Positions 23,801 to 38,800 of a stretch of 64,000 nucleotides of DNA are shown here, one piece after another. The position numbers were made by a program, and so were the translations under genes. Source of the stretch: Rhynchonema sp. JSB1_4 (lineage: Eukaryota > Nematoda > Chromadorea > Monhysterida > Xyalidae); NCBI GenBank assembly GCA_030248065.1, contig JASAMV010000742.1, positions 1 to 64,000 of the forward strand, read 5' to 3'. Every line of letters starts with the position of its first letter. The stretch's first letter is position 1. The notes under the pieces were generated by a model. The model was not told the DNA's origin and did no database searches. It saw only the letters and a list, made by a program, of their open reading frames with translations.

Positions 23801-26800
23801 TTCCTTTCTCTTTGCTTTGCATTTTGTCGGTTTGGATCGGAAATCGTCATGATTTACATTGGCGCCGGGAATGGGTTTTGTCTCATGTTCATTCTTTTCA
23901 ATGATGTTGCCGACTGAGACGAGAAGCTGAATAGAAAGCAAGATATCACAGTCTTGCAGTGTAATACTAGCATGTGCGTACACCCTATTGGCGCTAGGGT
24001 CTAGGGTGGGGGTTTATCATCAAACACACGAGAAGGGGTGTGAAATTACACACATGGGGCATTCGAATTTCGCATGTGCCCTGAAATTCGTCATATTATC
24101 ATTGTCGTTATCAAAATGTCGGATTCTCATTCCCATACAATTCAGTCAGTCACACAGAGACATTGACGCATGTTTCCTGTTTGCAACACCAAGGGTGCAA
24201 TACAACCAGCAGTTATGCTGCACGCTGCACGCGTGAACCATGAAGTGTGATACACACATTGAAATGAAGTACAATGCGCAACCTTTGCCAAGCCAACAAC
24301 AACAACAAATAATTGAATATAATTAAAAATGACAGAGCGCATAGACGTTTGTTTACCAGGAACGTGCACGGGGGAACTTGAACAACGGGATAATTGCCAG
24401 GTGTCAGTGCAAGAGCATCATTGTTGCTTGTGCTGGTCGAAACTGGTTCTGGTCATAAGCAGAACAATACGGCAAACGATTGTTCGTAGGTGGATGGATG
24501 CGTCAGAAACGTGATTGGAAACATCGAAAGAATGTATGGATGCGAGTTTCAACACAAAAGCTGAACAATAATGCGGTCAAAAGCCGTATACCAATCACAC
24601 TTTTATCGCTGCCAAAGGAGCAATCAGGAGCTTGCATTGCCCTTACTATAAAATAATCGTAACCGTATCCAGAGACCTTCTCATCAACAGTTTCAAGAAA
24701 AAATCGTAAAATTATGTTTACAACTTTGCTCGAATAGATAACGGGCAGCAATCGCGTTGATATGGAAAGCAGGGTAAACAACCAACAAGAGAAATAGGTA
24801 CATATGGGCAGCCTCAGTCAGCTGGCGCCGACCCATATTTTCACACGGTTGCTCTTGTGTCTTATCACGAATTCAAGGAGTTTCGACTGTCTCTGTTTGT
24901 ATTTCGGCTTTAATCGGACCTAATTTTGGTTTGTTACAGTACGTGTACTAAAACGAATAAAGTCGACCAAATTTTGTAGCATTTGCGGCTTTGGAAGGAT
25001 TGGTGTACTTTATAGTTTAGTACTTTGGTCGTTCGCTAGCTCAAGCGATACTCGCGATGGGATCAAATTACAACGTTGTTCACTTGTATTTGAAAACCCA
25101 GATCCGTTGTTTCTTTATGTCACAAAATCTGAAAAATATCCACCCAGCGAGCGACAGTCACAGACCCTAAATTACCCTCGCGGTGGATATCCGCTGTGCA
25201 ACACAAACTGAGCAAAAAACTCTCAATTGCAAATCCTGTCTATTGTTCAAAAATCTCTTGTGGTTAGAATAGCGGTAGATTCGAGAATATTGTGACCTCC
25301 ACAGCATTTTAAGTAACGGGTATAAAGGCACAAGGGATCGAAGCTCGCGTTATATTTGAAAACGTGGCAATTTTTTCAAATATCTTCCCCTCAATTGCGT
25401 TTTCCCCACGCACCGCTCTTCACTTTGATACTGAGAACTCTGACCTTGGCTGACCGTATCATCGTGTTAGTGGAGCATCTTAGGCTCCACTCAAGATTAA
25501 AAAATTTTTCGGAATCCTTCTTGTGGATGATCTTGGTTTGAATTTGGAGTAATATAGGTATGGTAGCTCCCTTCTTGTTGAAGAATGTCGTTAACCACGC
25601 GTCATGGTAACGTAAGGCTCCAAAATTGAAAAAAACGCATTCATTGCAATATTTAATTTTTCATGGAGCGTTTATCATTTTGTACTTTCGTACCTCCAGG
25701 CTACACAACACCAACTGGCGTGCAGTACTATTTTTGACGGAGCAATGTAGCGCCAAACGTCATTTTACGTTACCATTCGTTATAATGCCGTTTGCGGCCG
25801 AGCTGAAACGTAAATTTCCATTAAAAAGCGTCTAACTGTCGACGCTACGGTACTCAATCTTCCTTATTCAATTTCGGTCCATCCGCTACAGTGTGGTCCA
25901 ATAAGTGACGCAACTTATAGGCGGCTCGCTCTGGCTGTCTGCAGTTTTGGCTTTAGTGATTACTTATTACTTAATTTTGAGTCGTCAAAAGAACTCGGCC
26001 GCCATTCTCAGACATTTTATGGCAAAAACTCAGCTAGTGACTATTTTCGACTGTCATACTGACCCAATCAGCTGAATTTGAGGCTCCAAATAAGGTGAGA
26101 GCAATATAGAAACCTTGGCACTCAAACAGAGCCGTGAATTTAAGACCTCGTTGGGTCACATTAATCACGATGTCAGTAGCGAATCACCACAAATTTTCCG
26201 TGCGTCCGAGCAAAATGCATTACGCGCCACAACCAGCTTACGGGACAACAATGGAGCATTCGCCTGTTCAGAAAATGAACCTGGAGTGTTCGGTTTTCAT
26301 TTTTTTGCCCAAAATCAGTTTTAGAGGTGGCCGGACAATTGAGCAAAGCACATGTGAGCAAGACCACTTTGAGCAAGTGAAAAAGAGCAGGGCCAAAAGA
26401 GCAGAGCACTTATTTTGTCCCAATGGCTTAGGCTTAGGCTGATTTTGGTATCAGGCTTAGGCTAACACTTAAGATTAGTTTTGTGTTTGGGCTTAGGCTT
26501 AGGCCTTGGCCTATTCGTTTTTAGGTTCTGCTCTTATGGACTCTGCTCTTTTTCACTTGCTCAAAGTGGTCTTGCTCAAATGTGCTTTGCTCAAATGCCC
26601 GTCCGCCGTTTTAGGTAGAACCCGTCGAACACCGCCGCAGCAAAATGACATAATTTACAGCAGGTGCGCTGTGGCGCACACCTGTGCCCACGGCTTGGAG
26701 CCTCTAATGGACTCTCATAGAGCGTCTTGTGAGACTGTCACGATCGGCTAAACGTTCGTTTCGTCATTTTCGTCCAAATTTACAGCATCGTATGAGCACA

Positions 26801-29800
26801 CAAAAGTTGTTGTGAGATGTGGAAACGTCCTCTAAAAATAAATTTAGTGAACATCATTCACTTAGAATGAACATCCATCTTTCGCTATGCGCACTGCAGC
26901 TGTTGACTGACTCACTACTCACAGCTACATCTTGCGGTTTTGGCAAGAGAAGCGTAAAATGGCTACAAACGTACCTAATCGCGAACTACATTTGTTTTGT
27001 CGTCAATTCCATTTTATTATTGCCCAGTTTTTCTGTCACGAGGCGCGGATCGCGTTGATTTGTAATTTCTCGCAATTGCTCCCCCGGAACACAGTTTTTC
27101 GATCATACCAGTGAAAAAAAGCTGAAGTCGTAAAAACGGCACTTTTTTCGCCACAATTTCTTTATCTGCTTGTGTTTAGCATAAAATGGCTGCCCATAAA
27201 CATCAAGAAACCAATTGAATCCAGCGAACAAACGGCGAGAAAAAATGCAACGTAGAAAATGTTCAGTAGTAACGCGTTCAAGTCGGCTGCTATCTGAACC
27301 AGAAATCTAAACTTGTTCCATGTGCACCCGCACTACTGTTTTGTGTGGAAGAGTCGTTTATTTTATTTGTATCTTGTGGAAAAAGCTTGCGTGCTTTTTG
27401 TTCGAATGCGCGTGTTTGTCACACAAACTTGTTTCAGCAGACTGTTGAAACGTGTGAGTTTCAAAAAGTTTCTGGTGCGACAAGGCGTTCTCAGATTGAT
27501 TTTTATCAACCAACGTTTTTAACGGCTTACAGCTTTACTGAATTAATTATTTGACCTTATAATTTTCATTGCCCGATTATTTCCAATTTTAGATTGGCAT
27601 TCTCTAAATTCCAATTTTCGTCATGCCTGCACCATGCAGTGATGCAAAAAATACAGCTCCTGCTGACAGTTTCGGTGTGTCATTTCATTTCAAGTGTGCA
27701 CCCTTGAGAAGTCAACAGGCCTGAAATAATTCGCGAAATAAGTGTTTCTTTTGACGACTAATCAGTTTGGAATGTAATAATCGTCTTTTTTCTCTCTTGA
27801 TGTTTTCCGATCCCCGGTCCGGGCCTGGGTTGTGATTATTTATGCCCATTGTCGTGTCTCTATTTATTCTGATGAATCGATGTCTCTCGTATTTTCCAAT
27901 GTGGCAGTTTTTTGTCTCTGTGTATCCGCCCACTCACTGTTTTTCCAAGTGTCGCCGTCGTTTGTACGATTATTTATTTTTGTGTCAGATTTTACAATTT
28001 GTCACACGTACACTGTACATTTCGGTAGCTTCTGTATCCAGATACCTGCTTATATGGTTGACACTATAGGAGTTTGCGCAATTCAGGACAGCATAATGTA
28101 TTCGAAAATGTCACACCCATGAAGCTTTCAAAGACTACTCCAATATTCATAATATTATCTCAACGTACCACAGTGAGTGTTCAGAGTGGCATAATAGGTT
28201 CAATTACCTAAATTGCCTCCGGCTTTACTCTGGCACCAGGGCCAGCCAAGTCACATGAATGACACTGTTTATGACCGTAGAGCTTACATGTCACTTGGTG
28301 GCTAATACTCAAGTGCATATGGTCACTTCCTGACCAGTGTATATGTATGTATGTATCAGAGTTTTGACTAGCCGGTTCATATCATGCAACTGACTTAACC
28401 GTTTATCCGGTTATGTATAGCTGGGTCTGCAAAAGTTTGTATAGCACATTTTTCTCCCTGAGTCTTCAAGGCGAAATCACCATGCGAGCAGAATGTACAT
28501 AAACCTGATGGTTCACACCCAAAGGTCCCACAATCATGTGCAGGATGGTTTCAGAAGCGAAATTTGTGTCCGCCGTGTGTATACCCGTTGGGATGTCAGA
28601 TAATTTATGTGCCCCTCACAGCTAAAATATGAGCCGATTTTTGACATTTCTGCCCTCGTTTTGAGCTTATCATGTGCGCCAGGCAAGTTTGGGCTTGCTG
28701 CTTGCCCATGTTTATATTGTATTACCTTTAGCTTAATATGGTGTTCATGTTATTTTTTGGCTAAAAAATTCCATGTTTCTCAAACGAGCGCATGGTGGTG
28801 ACTCAACGCCATTTTATGGCTCATGGTGTCGTGTCAGGGTCGGATTAAAACCTGTCATGTGCGCCTTTTCATTCGTCTGGCCGCCTACGTGTTTTTGTAA
28901 TGTTCTACTTTTATCTCAAAATACTTTTTTATTTTTTCAATCAAAGTAAGAGTCAACCATTGATTGAATCAACTATGTAAAGCGCTAATACACTTCAGAG
29001 CAACACTCAGCAATTTGAGTGCGGCAATTAACAAAGTTCAACTTTTCACTCCATCGGCGCTGCGGCGCACGGCGGCAACACACCACCACGTGCCTGGAAT
29101 TGAGATAATACATAAAATAGCATTTTGCCCATTAATTAGGAGAAAACTTTGCGGACTCGCTCGAACGAGGAGTTGGCAATTGTATAAATTTTGGTCGTTC
29201 AAGCACCCCTTGAGGCAGCCTTATCCGCTGAGCACCTTGTTCGCTCCATCGATCCCCTATTCTGGTGTCAAGCATAGCCAGAAGCTTCGGATCGACCCGA
29301 AATACCTCGCGAACAGATTCTTGTGCTGATTTTATTCTGGTGAAGCTTGAGCCAGAAGCCACATTGCGTGAAGCAAAGCCAAGAAATCGATCTTTTAAAT
29401 ATGGGACTAGGCAAATTCGTTCGAGAATTATTTGGTGCGAAACGACAACAAAGACAGAAGATACTCACTCACGGACATCCACTCCTGATGAACGAAGCGT
29501 TTCAGAGAGAAATTGTTGAGGTACGCCTAAATGTGAGCCTGGCCTTTATCACGAAAGCCTAAAATTCCGACCGTTCCTTTCTGGTGCTTTCCGCAAAGCT
29601 CTCGACCGGAGTGGGAGGCTCGGGATTGGGAACATGTACCACAATCAGTGCAGAACGGCACAGCGCTCCCACACAGAACTCTCGATAGTCAAATTATTTT
29701 TAATCAATCATTTTCAAACATCACAGGTGACGAAGCACAGCGCGTCGAGCACTCGTTGGCACGGTGTTGTCTATCGACGCAATCTTGAGCCCCATTCTGG

Positions 29801-32800
29801 TCATTTCGACGCAAATTGTGTGCAGAAAACGGACGGTCCGCCAGGTCGGTGTATGATCTTGGTTGTCTTTTTTCTTTTTTGTAATCTGTTTTTTATTATT
29901 CTTGATTGGAGAGTGCGGCGCATGCATTTGTTATTGCCAGTTGCGCAACACCAGAAAATATTGCCCACAATATTGCAACAATTTTGTTGTCAGAATAGAG
30001 TTTGGACCGTCTCAAGCTTTGCTTATTTTCTCAGTTCACCGGATTCCCAGTCCAATCTTCACCTCCGCTGCCTCATCTGAGTGAAAAGTGCAAACAGACC
30101 TTTCATATTCCTTTTGTCTGCCTGTCATTCGATCAATCATACACTTTTTCTACCTTACTTGCCAGACCACCCCATAGTGTCTGTTTGTATTTACATTGCG
30201 CGCTTTGTATCATGTGGTATAATTGTTTGTGAGAAAGTTGGGTGCAGGAAATTGACAGAGAGTGAAAGACATTGAATTATCAGAGCATTGTACCTAAGAC
30301 TTGCCAAGCGACCGTAAATCATCTCTTATCACACGACGGGATGTTGATGCCCCGCTGTAAACCCCGACCTCGTTTTTCGGCACCGCATTATCGCAATATC
30401 ATCAGATCCAGTTTTTCTGGCCCGGCGTCAAAAGTTTCCCCACTCCACAGCAGGATATCTCAACTCTCCAACCACTGGCTCAAAAGCCCCTTGAATTATG
30501 TTAATATCGATTACAATTATGCTTGTGGGAGTGTGTTTGCACAAAAATCAACCTTCGTTTGAGTTGTGGTGTCAATTTTCGGTAGGAAGCTTCCACCTGA
30601 ACTTTGGCTACCAACAAACAGTGGCGTTGCTTATTGACCCATTGATGATTGTTATCAGATACCTGCACTTCATGACCTGGTGACCTCTCATTTACAACAC
30701 CTTTCTGGCTTCCGTTGCAGCGATTGTGCACAAATTGTTGCTTCGATTGGCAAATGCCTTGTATTCTAGATACTAGGTACATGTACCAATAATTTAGGTC
30801 TTGTGTCTTGAACGATCATTCCGCAAAAACCGCCCCGATGACATTGGTGCGTCGTATATGTACAGTATGTATCTCACCCTATCCAAACAACACTTCAATA
30901 GAGAGATTGCACATAATCCTGTCTCCCTGAACCGTTCTTCTTTGCGAGCAATAAGTTCCAACAATCAAAGGGGCATAATTTATGGCCATAGATTAGAACG
31001 ACCCCGGTCCGGCCGGTATCGCTCCGCCAACATTGCAGTTAAGTTATGTATTTATGTGAGAGTTGGACTGAAAGTGCGTTGCTTTTTATGGCAGCACGTT
31101 GCGCTGTCCGCTTGAGTGATGGAACGGGACCTCGGTCATTTCTTTGCTGGGTTTCCGAATTGTGATGTACTCGTTCGGTTCTGTGTCTTTGACTTTGGCT
31201 CTCGCTACTTTCCATTTTACGCATTGTAGTTTCATGCGCCATGCGTGAAAAATGTCTAGGATGCTTGAGACAAAAAAGGTCATTTGTTGTTCCCTGAGAC
31301 GGTGCAAAGTTTCTTTTCACACACACCCTCGCCCCCTCCCTATAAATGCGGCCCCCAACCCGTTAATCCGCTCTGACCATAAATAAGAAAACGAGGACAG
31401 AGTCATAAAACGCTTTGTTGTGTGCCATACGAAACACATTATGGTATTATTCTCTCAAATCGAAAATAATAATGGGGCCATGCACAGAACAATTCAGAGG
31501 AAAAATGATCTTAGTTCTGAACTGTCTAATGAATATGTAGATTGTGACCTTGCCCGCCTCTCGCTCCTTTCGTTTGGTCCACTACACAACGCAGGACGAG
31601 TGGAATCAGAGGGATTCGCCCACTGTCGCTGAGTGTTGTGTACAACTCACGAAAAATTAATCCTCTTTTCTCTGTCTGCAATCTTGCATTTGATATTCTC
31701 ATGTGAAAATATTCATGTGGAGCCTGGTAGGTATCTGCCAATCCGAAAGCTGCTTCAAGAGATTATCCCGCTTGCTGAAAGAGACTCCCTTCCCAAATGG
31801 CGAGTGATACCAAATGATATAATAATCAGATCCTGCTGCTTTCGCGGTCTTCCATTGCCTAATTCAAATTTAAGCCCTGTGCCCTCTTACCATGTGAACA
31901 GCGTTCGGGTTGCCACCCAGCCATATTATTCCATCCTCACACATGTATGAGTTTCTGTCATAATGCGCCCTGCTCATCATACTCGTTGCTTCTGTGAAAA
32001 TGTTGTGGTTTAACTGAGACGAAATTTTCGTACCCAAACTCAAAACTGACCACTCTGAGTCACATGATCAGACCGTAACCTGGAAACAGAAGTGACCAAG
32101 CATTTTGCGTTTCTACGGTCTGCTCATTTCAGCTTTTTCATTTCTTGGCCATATCGCGCTTTGTTTACACTTGTTTGCGCTATTCCTGTTGCGCTTCCGC
32201 CTACATCCCCCAAACGGGTGTTTATTTGCTGCCAAACACACAAATAGATGATGATATATCATACGCTAACCCGGAAAGACGTTCCTAAATAACGTATCCA
32301 TTTAGCTCTCCAAGGCCATTTTGTTTGTCAACGCCTTTGCTTGGCACGATCTGAGATGATTAGAAATAGAAACGCTGCTGCTTCGGAAGCTTGAGCCTGT
32401 TGCTTTCATGGAAGCCAAGATGCCAGTTCCAGGCATCGCGTGTTAAATTTAGACCCCATTTTGTTGTTTCTGTTTGTTTGTTGCTTCTGTTTGAATATTA
32501 TTATTGCGAAAAACTGTAGCGGCTCCTAGACGTCTGCAGTGTAGTGATAGGATATGAAGCAAAACAACGTGGTACAAAATATATTTCTATTCGCCAAAAG
32601 AATATACCGATACCGGCGCAACCTTGAAAGCGCATATGCCGCCTATAATCGGTTACAATAGCTGAGCTAATATTTATTGTTTTTGTTTTGGATATATAAA
32701 ATTGTCGATCAATAAAACCCGGTGTCCGTTTGCTACCCTCGCACCTGCTCAGCTTTGGCTAATGCAAATTAACGGGCCGCCGCTTCTGTTGGCTGTGAAC

Positions 32801-35800
32801 GCTTTTGTTTTCAGCAATATTTATCTCTGTGCCCATTTACGGGGTTTCAGACGTGGAATTAGGAGCACTTCACGCGCTTTCCGTATTGCTCATTCTTTCG
32901 CACTTTAAGGTATCCCTAATCCCGTCAAAGTGCTATGCCGTTAAAAAGGTTGCGCGATTTCGGTGTCACGGCGTTTTTTTGAACAAAGCACCAGCTAAGA
33001 ACCTAAGCTCAGTCTCAAAAACATAAGCCTCCTTGAGGGATGAAGTGTATATGGCACAAGAGCCACGCTTTCTTTCAAGTGATCGGAGTGTGGGTCATTT
33101 TGTTTGTTATGGTTATTTTTGGTGTCATTTCCTTTCCTGACAAACCATAGCCACAAAGGCCCATCCGGTGCCCGCGAAAACCTAACCAATTTTTCAATTT
33201 TCATTTCTCTATTGCCCCAGTTCTGGTGCAGTGGGGCTCCATATTTTCACGACACTTGTTGTTGTGGTATTTTCTTTCCGCCAAATGTCGTTTTGAATCC
33301 CACAGCGGCTTTTGGCTTTCAGCCGACAAAACCAACAGTGATCCGCCCCTGTAGCCGACGCAAAATTGGCTTTCAAACAGCAAGTAATCGGGTGGTTTTA
33401 GCGACTCGCAGTTTTGTCTCAGTTTTCATGAACCTATCCGTTTAGTGTGTTTTTCTGGCATCCAAGGTTTCCCGATGACTTGTCTTAACCACCAAATGTA
33501 CTGTACTTGCATTTTGATGTCATCCAATATATAGCTGAAGGCAGGAGAGTACTTGATTGCTTGTTTTGACATGCAGTCCGCCAGGCAGGCACGCATTGAA
33601 ACCTTGTGCTTTTCGCCTCCTGGGCGCAATTTAGGCCCCAGAAATCCTTACCCTGAAGCTTCACGGCAACAGTGACCGAATTAAGTCAACATTTCTGTCC
33701 CGAAATTTGGTGCCAGAGATATGCCGTCCATGGTCACTTTCAAACACAGCCGTTTTACTTTTCGTTCTGCTATCAATTGCGTCGGGAAATGGCCTCTTGA
33801 GCTCACGACACCACTCAAGAACTGCCTGTCTTAAATGTGTGGCTTGTTGAGTTTTCGGCGCATTCTTATGGATGGGACTAACCTTGTTTACTGGTAGTCG
33901 TACTTTTTAGTATTTACACGCGTGGTTTGTGTCATCTGATCTTGTCAGATAAGTTGCAGTACCACATGCTAGTACATGCCTGATAGGCCACTGGATTCCA
34001 AAATACTACTATAGTCTGCATTCAAATCAAATCTGCTCTTCATATCGTTTGAAAATCGCGCGTGTTGTGTTTTCAATAGAAAGTTTCTGACGTGCGCGCA
34101 CGTGGCTGAAGTTTCCGTTATCTCGTTAAATTTTCAACAAGAGTACTTTTCATTGAAAAGGATGGCCAAGGTGGGCTGCTGTCTAATAAACCGATTACAA
34201 TCGTACTACGGTAGAGTACAACTACTATGTATACATGTAGTACATACATATACCTAATGTATATCGTCATTTTACCTACCACTCTAGTATGAAAGTGTTC
34301 CAACAGCAAACACTTCTCAACGCGCTTCTGATGAAAGTTTGGAACGCTCCGCTCCGTCCTGTTTCGCATATCGTGCAGTTTTCATTATTTTGCGCTGCTC
34401 GCATGTGTATCGTAAAGCGATCAGCAGTAGACTAAACTCTTGTCACTTTCACGCTTGTCTACACACTTCGCTTGTCAGTTAGCGCGTAACACTGAAACGC
34501 TATTCCGTCAGTGTTCCAAATAATCGCAAGAACTTAGCCTTTTATGGTAAATGGGAACCTCAATCGCCTGAACCGAACCGGTTTTAACGCTTTGGTGTTT
34601 CAAAACCCCACTATCCACCTGATGAACCTTACTCACCAGCTTCAACGCAGGACGGAGTTTTTTAGTTCATCGAAAACAGCCGCTTTCATCAAACCATTCA
34701 AAGATGCAACTTTTGCTTCTCGTCAATCCCTTGGGGGCCACGAAATGTATAACCCCAACGACCATAACCGGCCATATGGCCATGATAATATGATTGTTCT
34801 TTGTTCAAGGGCTGTGCTTGTTGTATAGCATTAAAGTTTGAGTCAGCGACCAAAATTGCAAAGTTGCGGTGCCGCGAAACCACAAAATTTATCCACGCAT
34901 CTGGTTGAATCAATCACGAAACACGCCATACGTTGATACCATAATATGCTGAGTTAGGTGTGTGTCATTGTTGTTTCGACGGCTTATCGCACTTTCTCGA
35001 CAGATTTGTGAGTTATTGCGTGCCGCGAAGAGTGACTTTTTAAAAACTAAGTCAACTTTGCGCGGTCGCGGAGCCATTCGCAAATTAGAATTATTGTGAA
35101 ACATGAGCCAGGCCGGATTACAGGTTGTGCACTAAACACCTGGAAACGCGGCTGGCTGCTGTTTCAATTCAACGATCCGCTTGGGTATGTCGATAAAGTA
35201 ATAGAAATGTTTCCGCGAAACCTCCGCGATGGCATAAGAACTGGCGTAAAATTCGTCTATGGAAAAGTTGCTAACATCCACATGTGAGGCAAATCACAGC
35301 AACTGTCGCCATAAACTTCACAACTGAACTATATGTTTACGCTTCAGTTTCGTAACAATTTCGCTCATTTTCCGTTTATATGGCCAACCTGCTTTTCCAT
35401 ATTACACTCGCTCTTCACTGTGCCGTCCTGGTGTGTCCAGTGTGGTTCTACGGTTGTAAAACATCAAAAACTGAAAAACCGCAAACCCGATGCTCATAAA
35501 CTTTTTCGTTCCCTTCGTTTATGTCAAAATATAAAAAAATTAGGTGCACATTTTGCTTGTACCTGCCTTACCTACAGTGCTGTGGCATGCATATACGCAA
35601 GAAAACAAATCATTTTCCAATTAAATCAGTAATTGTGCGAAAACGAATTCATTTTACGGCTGACCCTGTGGTGTGCGTGCTTAACTTGAACTTTCGATTA
35701 TTTTTTATTACGCGTGCGTATCTCAAATAAAACTGTCACATCTGCGCATTAGGAACATCAAATTTGCGTGTGTGCCGCTTGTGTTGCCTTGAGAATGGTA

Positions 35801-38800
35801 AAAGTGACACAACTTTTTCTTTTGTACATTTCAAAACTGATGCTCGTTACTTATGTACCTATATGCTGGCATGGCGTCTGTCGCTAGTTATAAACAAGGA
35901 ACTGAACTACACTTTCTCACGGTGTACACATCACATCGTAATATGTATAAACTTATAACCAAAAGTTACTACGGTGCACAATGCACATCATGCCAATCAC
36001 ACGACACAACCATGCTCTGGGACGCCCGCCCATACCAGGAATTTGTTTATGATGCCTAGATTGTTGACCTTTAACTTTTTGAACGGTTTTTGGTGCGATA
36101 CGATTAGGAATTGGTATGCACCATGTGGTACAGTTGTACCAGACCTCTGGAACCTTTTTCGAATCGAAAGTGCACCACTGCATGGTACATTGGTATTGTT
36201 CCGTATACAACAAGTACCGTAAAATATTAATTGGTCCATTTGACGCCCGCTTTTATTGACCTGTGCCATTGCATATCAGTCGGTCATAAAATTGTTATGA
36301 TGTTTTCATCAGTCATGTTTATATTTTGGTCCAACCACATTCTAAATAACATGCATTATTTTCGTACTTTTTATGCCCTCACATCATAGAGCACGCGGAT
36401 CAAAAAAAACTTTCCCAATGTCCATCAACTTTTTTGTTTCTTCCCTCGCATTGAATAGGCTGTGTGGTGCGGTTTTATTACTTTTATTTATTTTTCTGTC
36501 AGACAGTATAGTGCAGCTCGTAAAGCACACGTCAAAACGCATAGAACGTCGCCGAAAACATTGTTCCTGCGATGCTTTGGTTTCGCGATTTCATTTTTTC
36601 ATTTATATTTTCACCATATAACGTGCGAGTGTTTGGTGCACGACGTTTTTGTGCACATGTTTTGTACTTGTTTTTTTTGCCTTACATGTTATGTTTGCAG
36701 ACGACTTTCGGATGGAGAGCACAGAAGATCGCAAATAAATAATAATTTGAATTGTGCAAAATATACCGAGTGCGTGCACTGTTACCAGCGCGTACAGTGT
36801 TCGCTGCATTACCGTGCAAGGCGCTGCACATCAATTGAAGCAACATCAAATGTGAACTGGCACGTTCGTCCCACCTGTCAACAGAAAGTTTCTAACCTTA
36901 TCGAATCGTCACCTGCCTGACTGCGACTAAAAAGTACAAATTTTCTGTCAAAATTGTATACAAAAAACAAAATGTCACTGAACGAAGCGAAACAGTTCTT
37001 GGAGCAAGTGCAGGCGCACGCGTGGACTCCGATTGTCGTGCGACGGTTTCCACTCGGTCGGCAGACTCCGAGGAGACAACGACCGATGAGTGAAGGTGCT
37101 TTGGCATGTGTGCAGGGGTGGGGTGCGCCCCACTATGATAACACTTCGTAATTTTGAATTTTCTTTCGCTCTTTTTTGCACTTAGAGTGCAGCTGTCCGC
37201 TACAATTTACTATTTAACAACGCCAATTTGCAGTTTTTGCAGCAATTTTCTATCGTAAAAGATCCTGGGTTTTGATTATTGAGCAGCTTGGCCCAATTTT
37301 TCACAAATTCCCGCGCCCCAAAACTACGATTTCGTAAACTTTCACCATCAGAGGCAAGGCACTCCATTTCCACGTAAAGTGGTCGTGTTTTGGTCAGTAA
37401 TTATGTATGTCCGTTTCTTGTTTTGTCCAGCTGGCTCTGTTGCATATGTTTGATGCAAAGTTTTTGCCGCTAAACATCACATCACATCAATCTGTTCACT
37501 TTTCCGCCTCCCTAACTGCTGTTCATATGCCCGCCCAAAGTGTTGTCATTAATTTTGGATTGGTCTCCCGCTGTTGCTTTCGTGTTAAGAAACGAGTCAA
37601 TTTTTAGACCATTAATTCTCAATTTTTGGGCTCAAATACTTCATTGAGTCATAATCTCTTAAGTCAAAAACAGGGGTTCCCAAGATGACAATATTGTCAC
37701 CCGTTTCCATCTGGGCGTGGCTAATATACGTATATATAAGTAAGTCATATTCGCGTTTTATCGTTTTTGGTTCACTTCTTAGATGTCGTCTATTGCACGT
37801 TTTTGAGATCGCTAAAACTTTATGTCGTTCATTACAATTCCACAGCCTATTTTCCGTCGTGGGAAGTATAATGATGTGTGTTCAATAGTATCAACCGGCA
37901 TTTTCAAAAGGAGCCCAACGATTCTTGGTGTATTTGTAATGCTCTTTCTCTCTCTTCCTTCTGTGCTCCCCTGCTGAGACCATGATCTCTGACAGAAGTT
38001 TGATCGATCAATTGAATAACTTCTGTCGCACTGGTAGTGTTGTTTTGGTGCTTTGGGCCTCTATCGGACACCCCACTGTGCCACAAAGAGTTTAGACGAT
38101 TATTCATTTATTTTCATTCTGCCGATGTTGATTTCAGAATTCTCTTTTCTTTTATAACATTTGGTCACAAAAGTAGTGTCTTCTGTTAACAAACTATACG
38201 TTTTCTGACTTTATTGATACAAATCAGAAATAGTGCCAAATTACACATCTGGAACATTTTTCGTACCAGAAACCATATCACTTTCTCGGTCACATACAAG
38301 CCCCCGTACTCACATTTGTTTCTGAACATTTGCTCTTGATTTGATTGACGTTAACAGCGGTTGTACCACCTTATACCCCGGGTTGTTCCCATAACAATCA
38401 GCATCTGAAAGGATTAGTGTGGTTTATGAGTGTTTTTCGTCTAACACTGTAATAGTAACTCTTGACTTGTGTTCGCCCTACTTATATTGGTGTGTCTGTA
38501 AAAGTCTCTATGCTGGGTTGTTTGTGTATGTGGTGTGTTCGAGGTATTATTTACAGTACCATATTTCTTGTCTTTGTTCTTTTGTTTTCGCTGATCGCAT
38601 CGCTTTGCAACCCTGTCGCGCCACTTTTTTCGCGCCAAGCTGTCGGATTTGCAACCCAAAACTCTTCAAAACCGGACCAGCTCAAAAAAAGCGCGCCAAA
38701 ACTCGTAATAACAATAGTTCTGACTGACATAAGCCAAGCGTGTTTGATGATGTATCGCAACGCTGTTTGGTGAATAATAGCTGAACAAATTGTGAGCTTC

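Noticed and set aside
29347..29562. ORF ending at a possible donor, considered as a Caskin exon
   Set aside because: The exon at 29727-29844 continues the SH3 domain directly from 23089 with exact phase; this ORF has no acceptor in the right phase.
31335..31354. TATA-like box in a GC-rich context inside Caskin intron 8
   Set aside because: No downstream first exon or initiator could be paired with it.
35096..35287. 63-codon ORF with GWLLFQFNDPLGYVDKVIEM
   Set aside because: Looked peptide-like, but no matching splice sites or family; likely chance.
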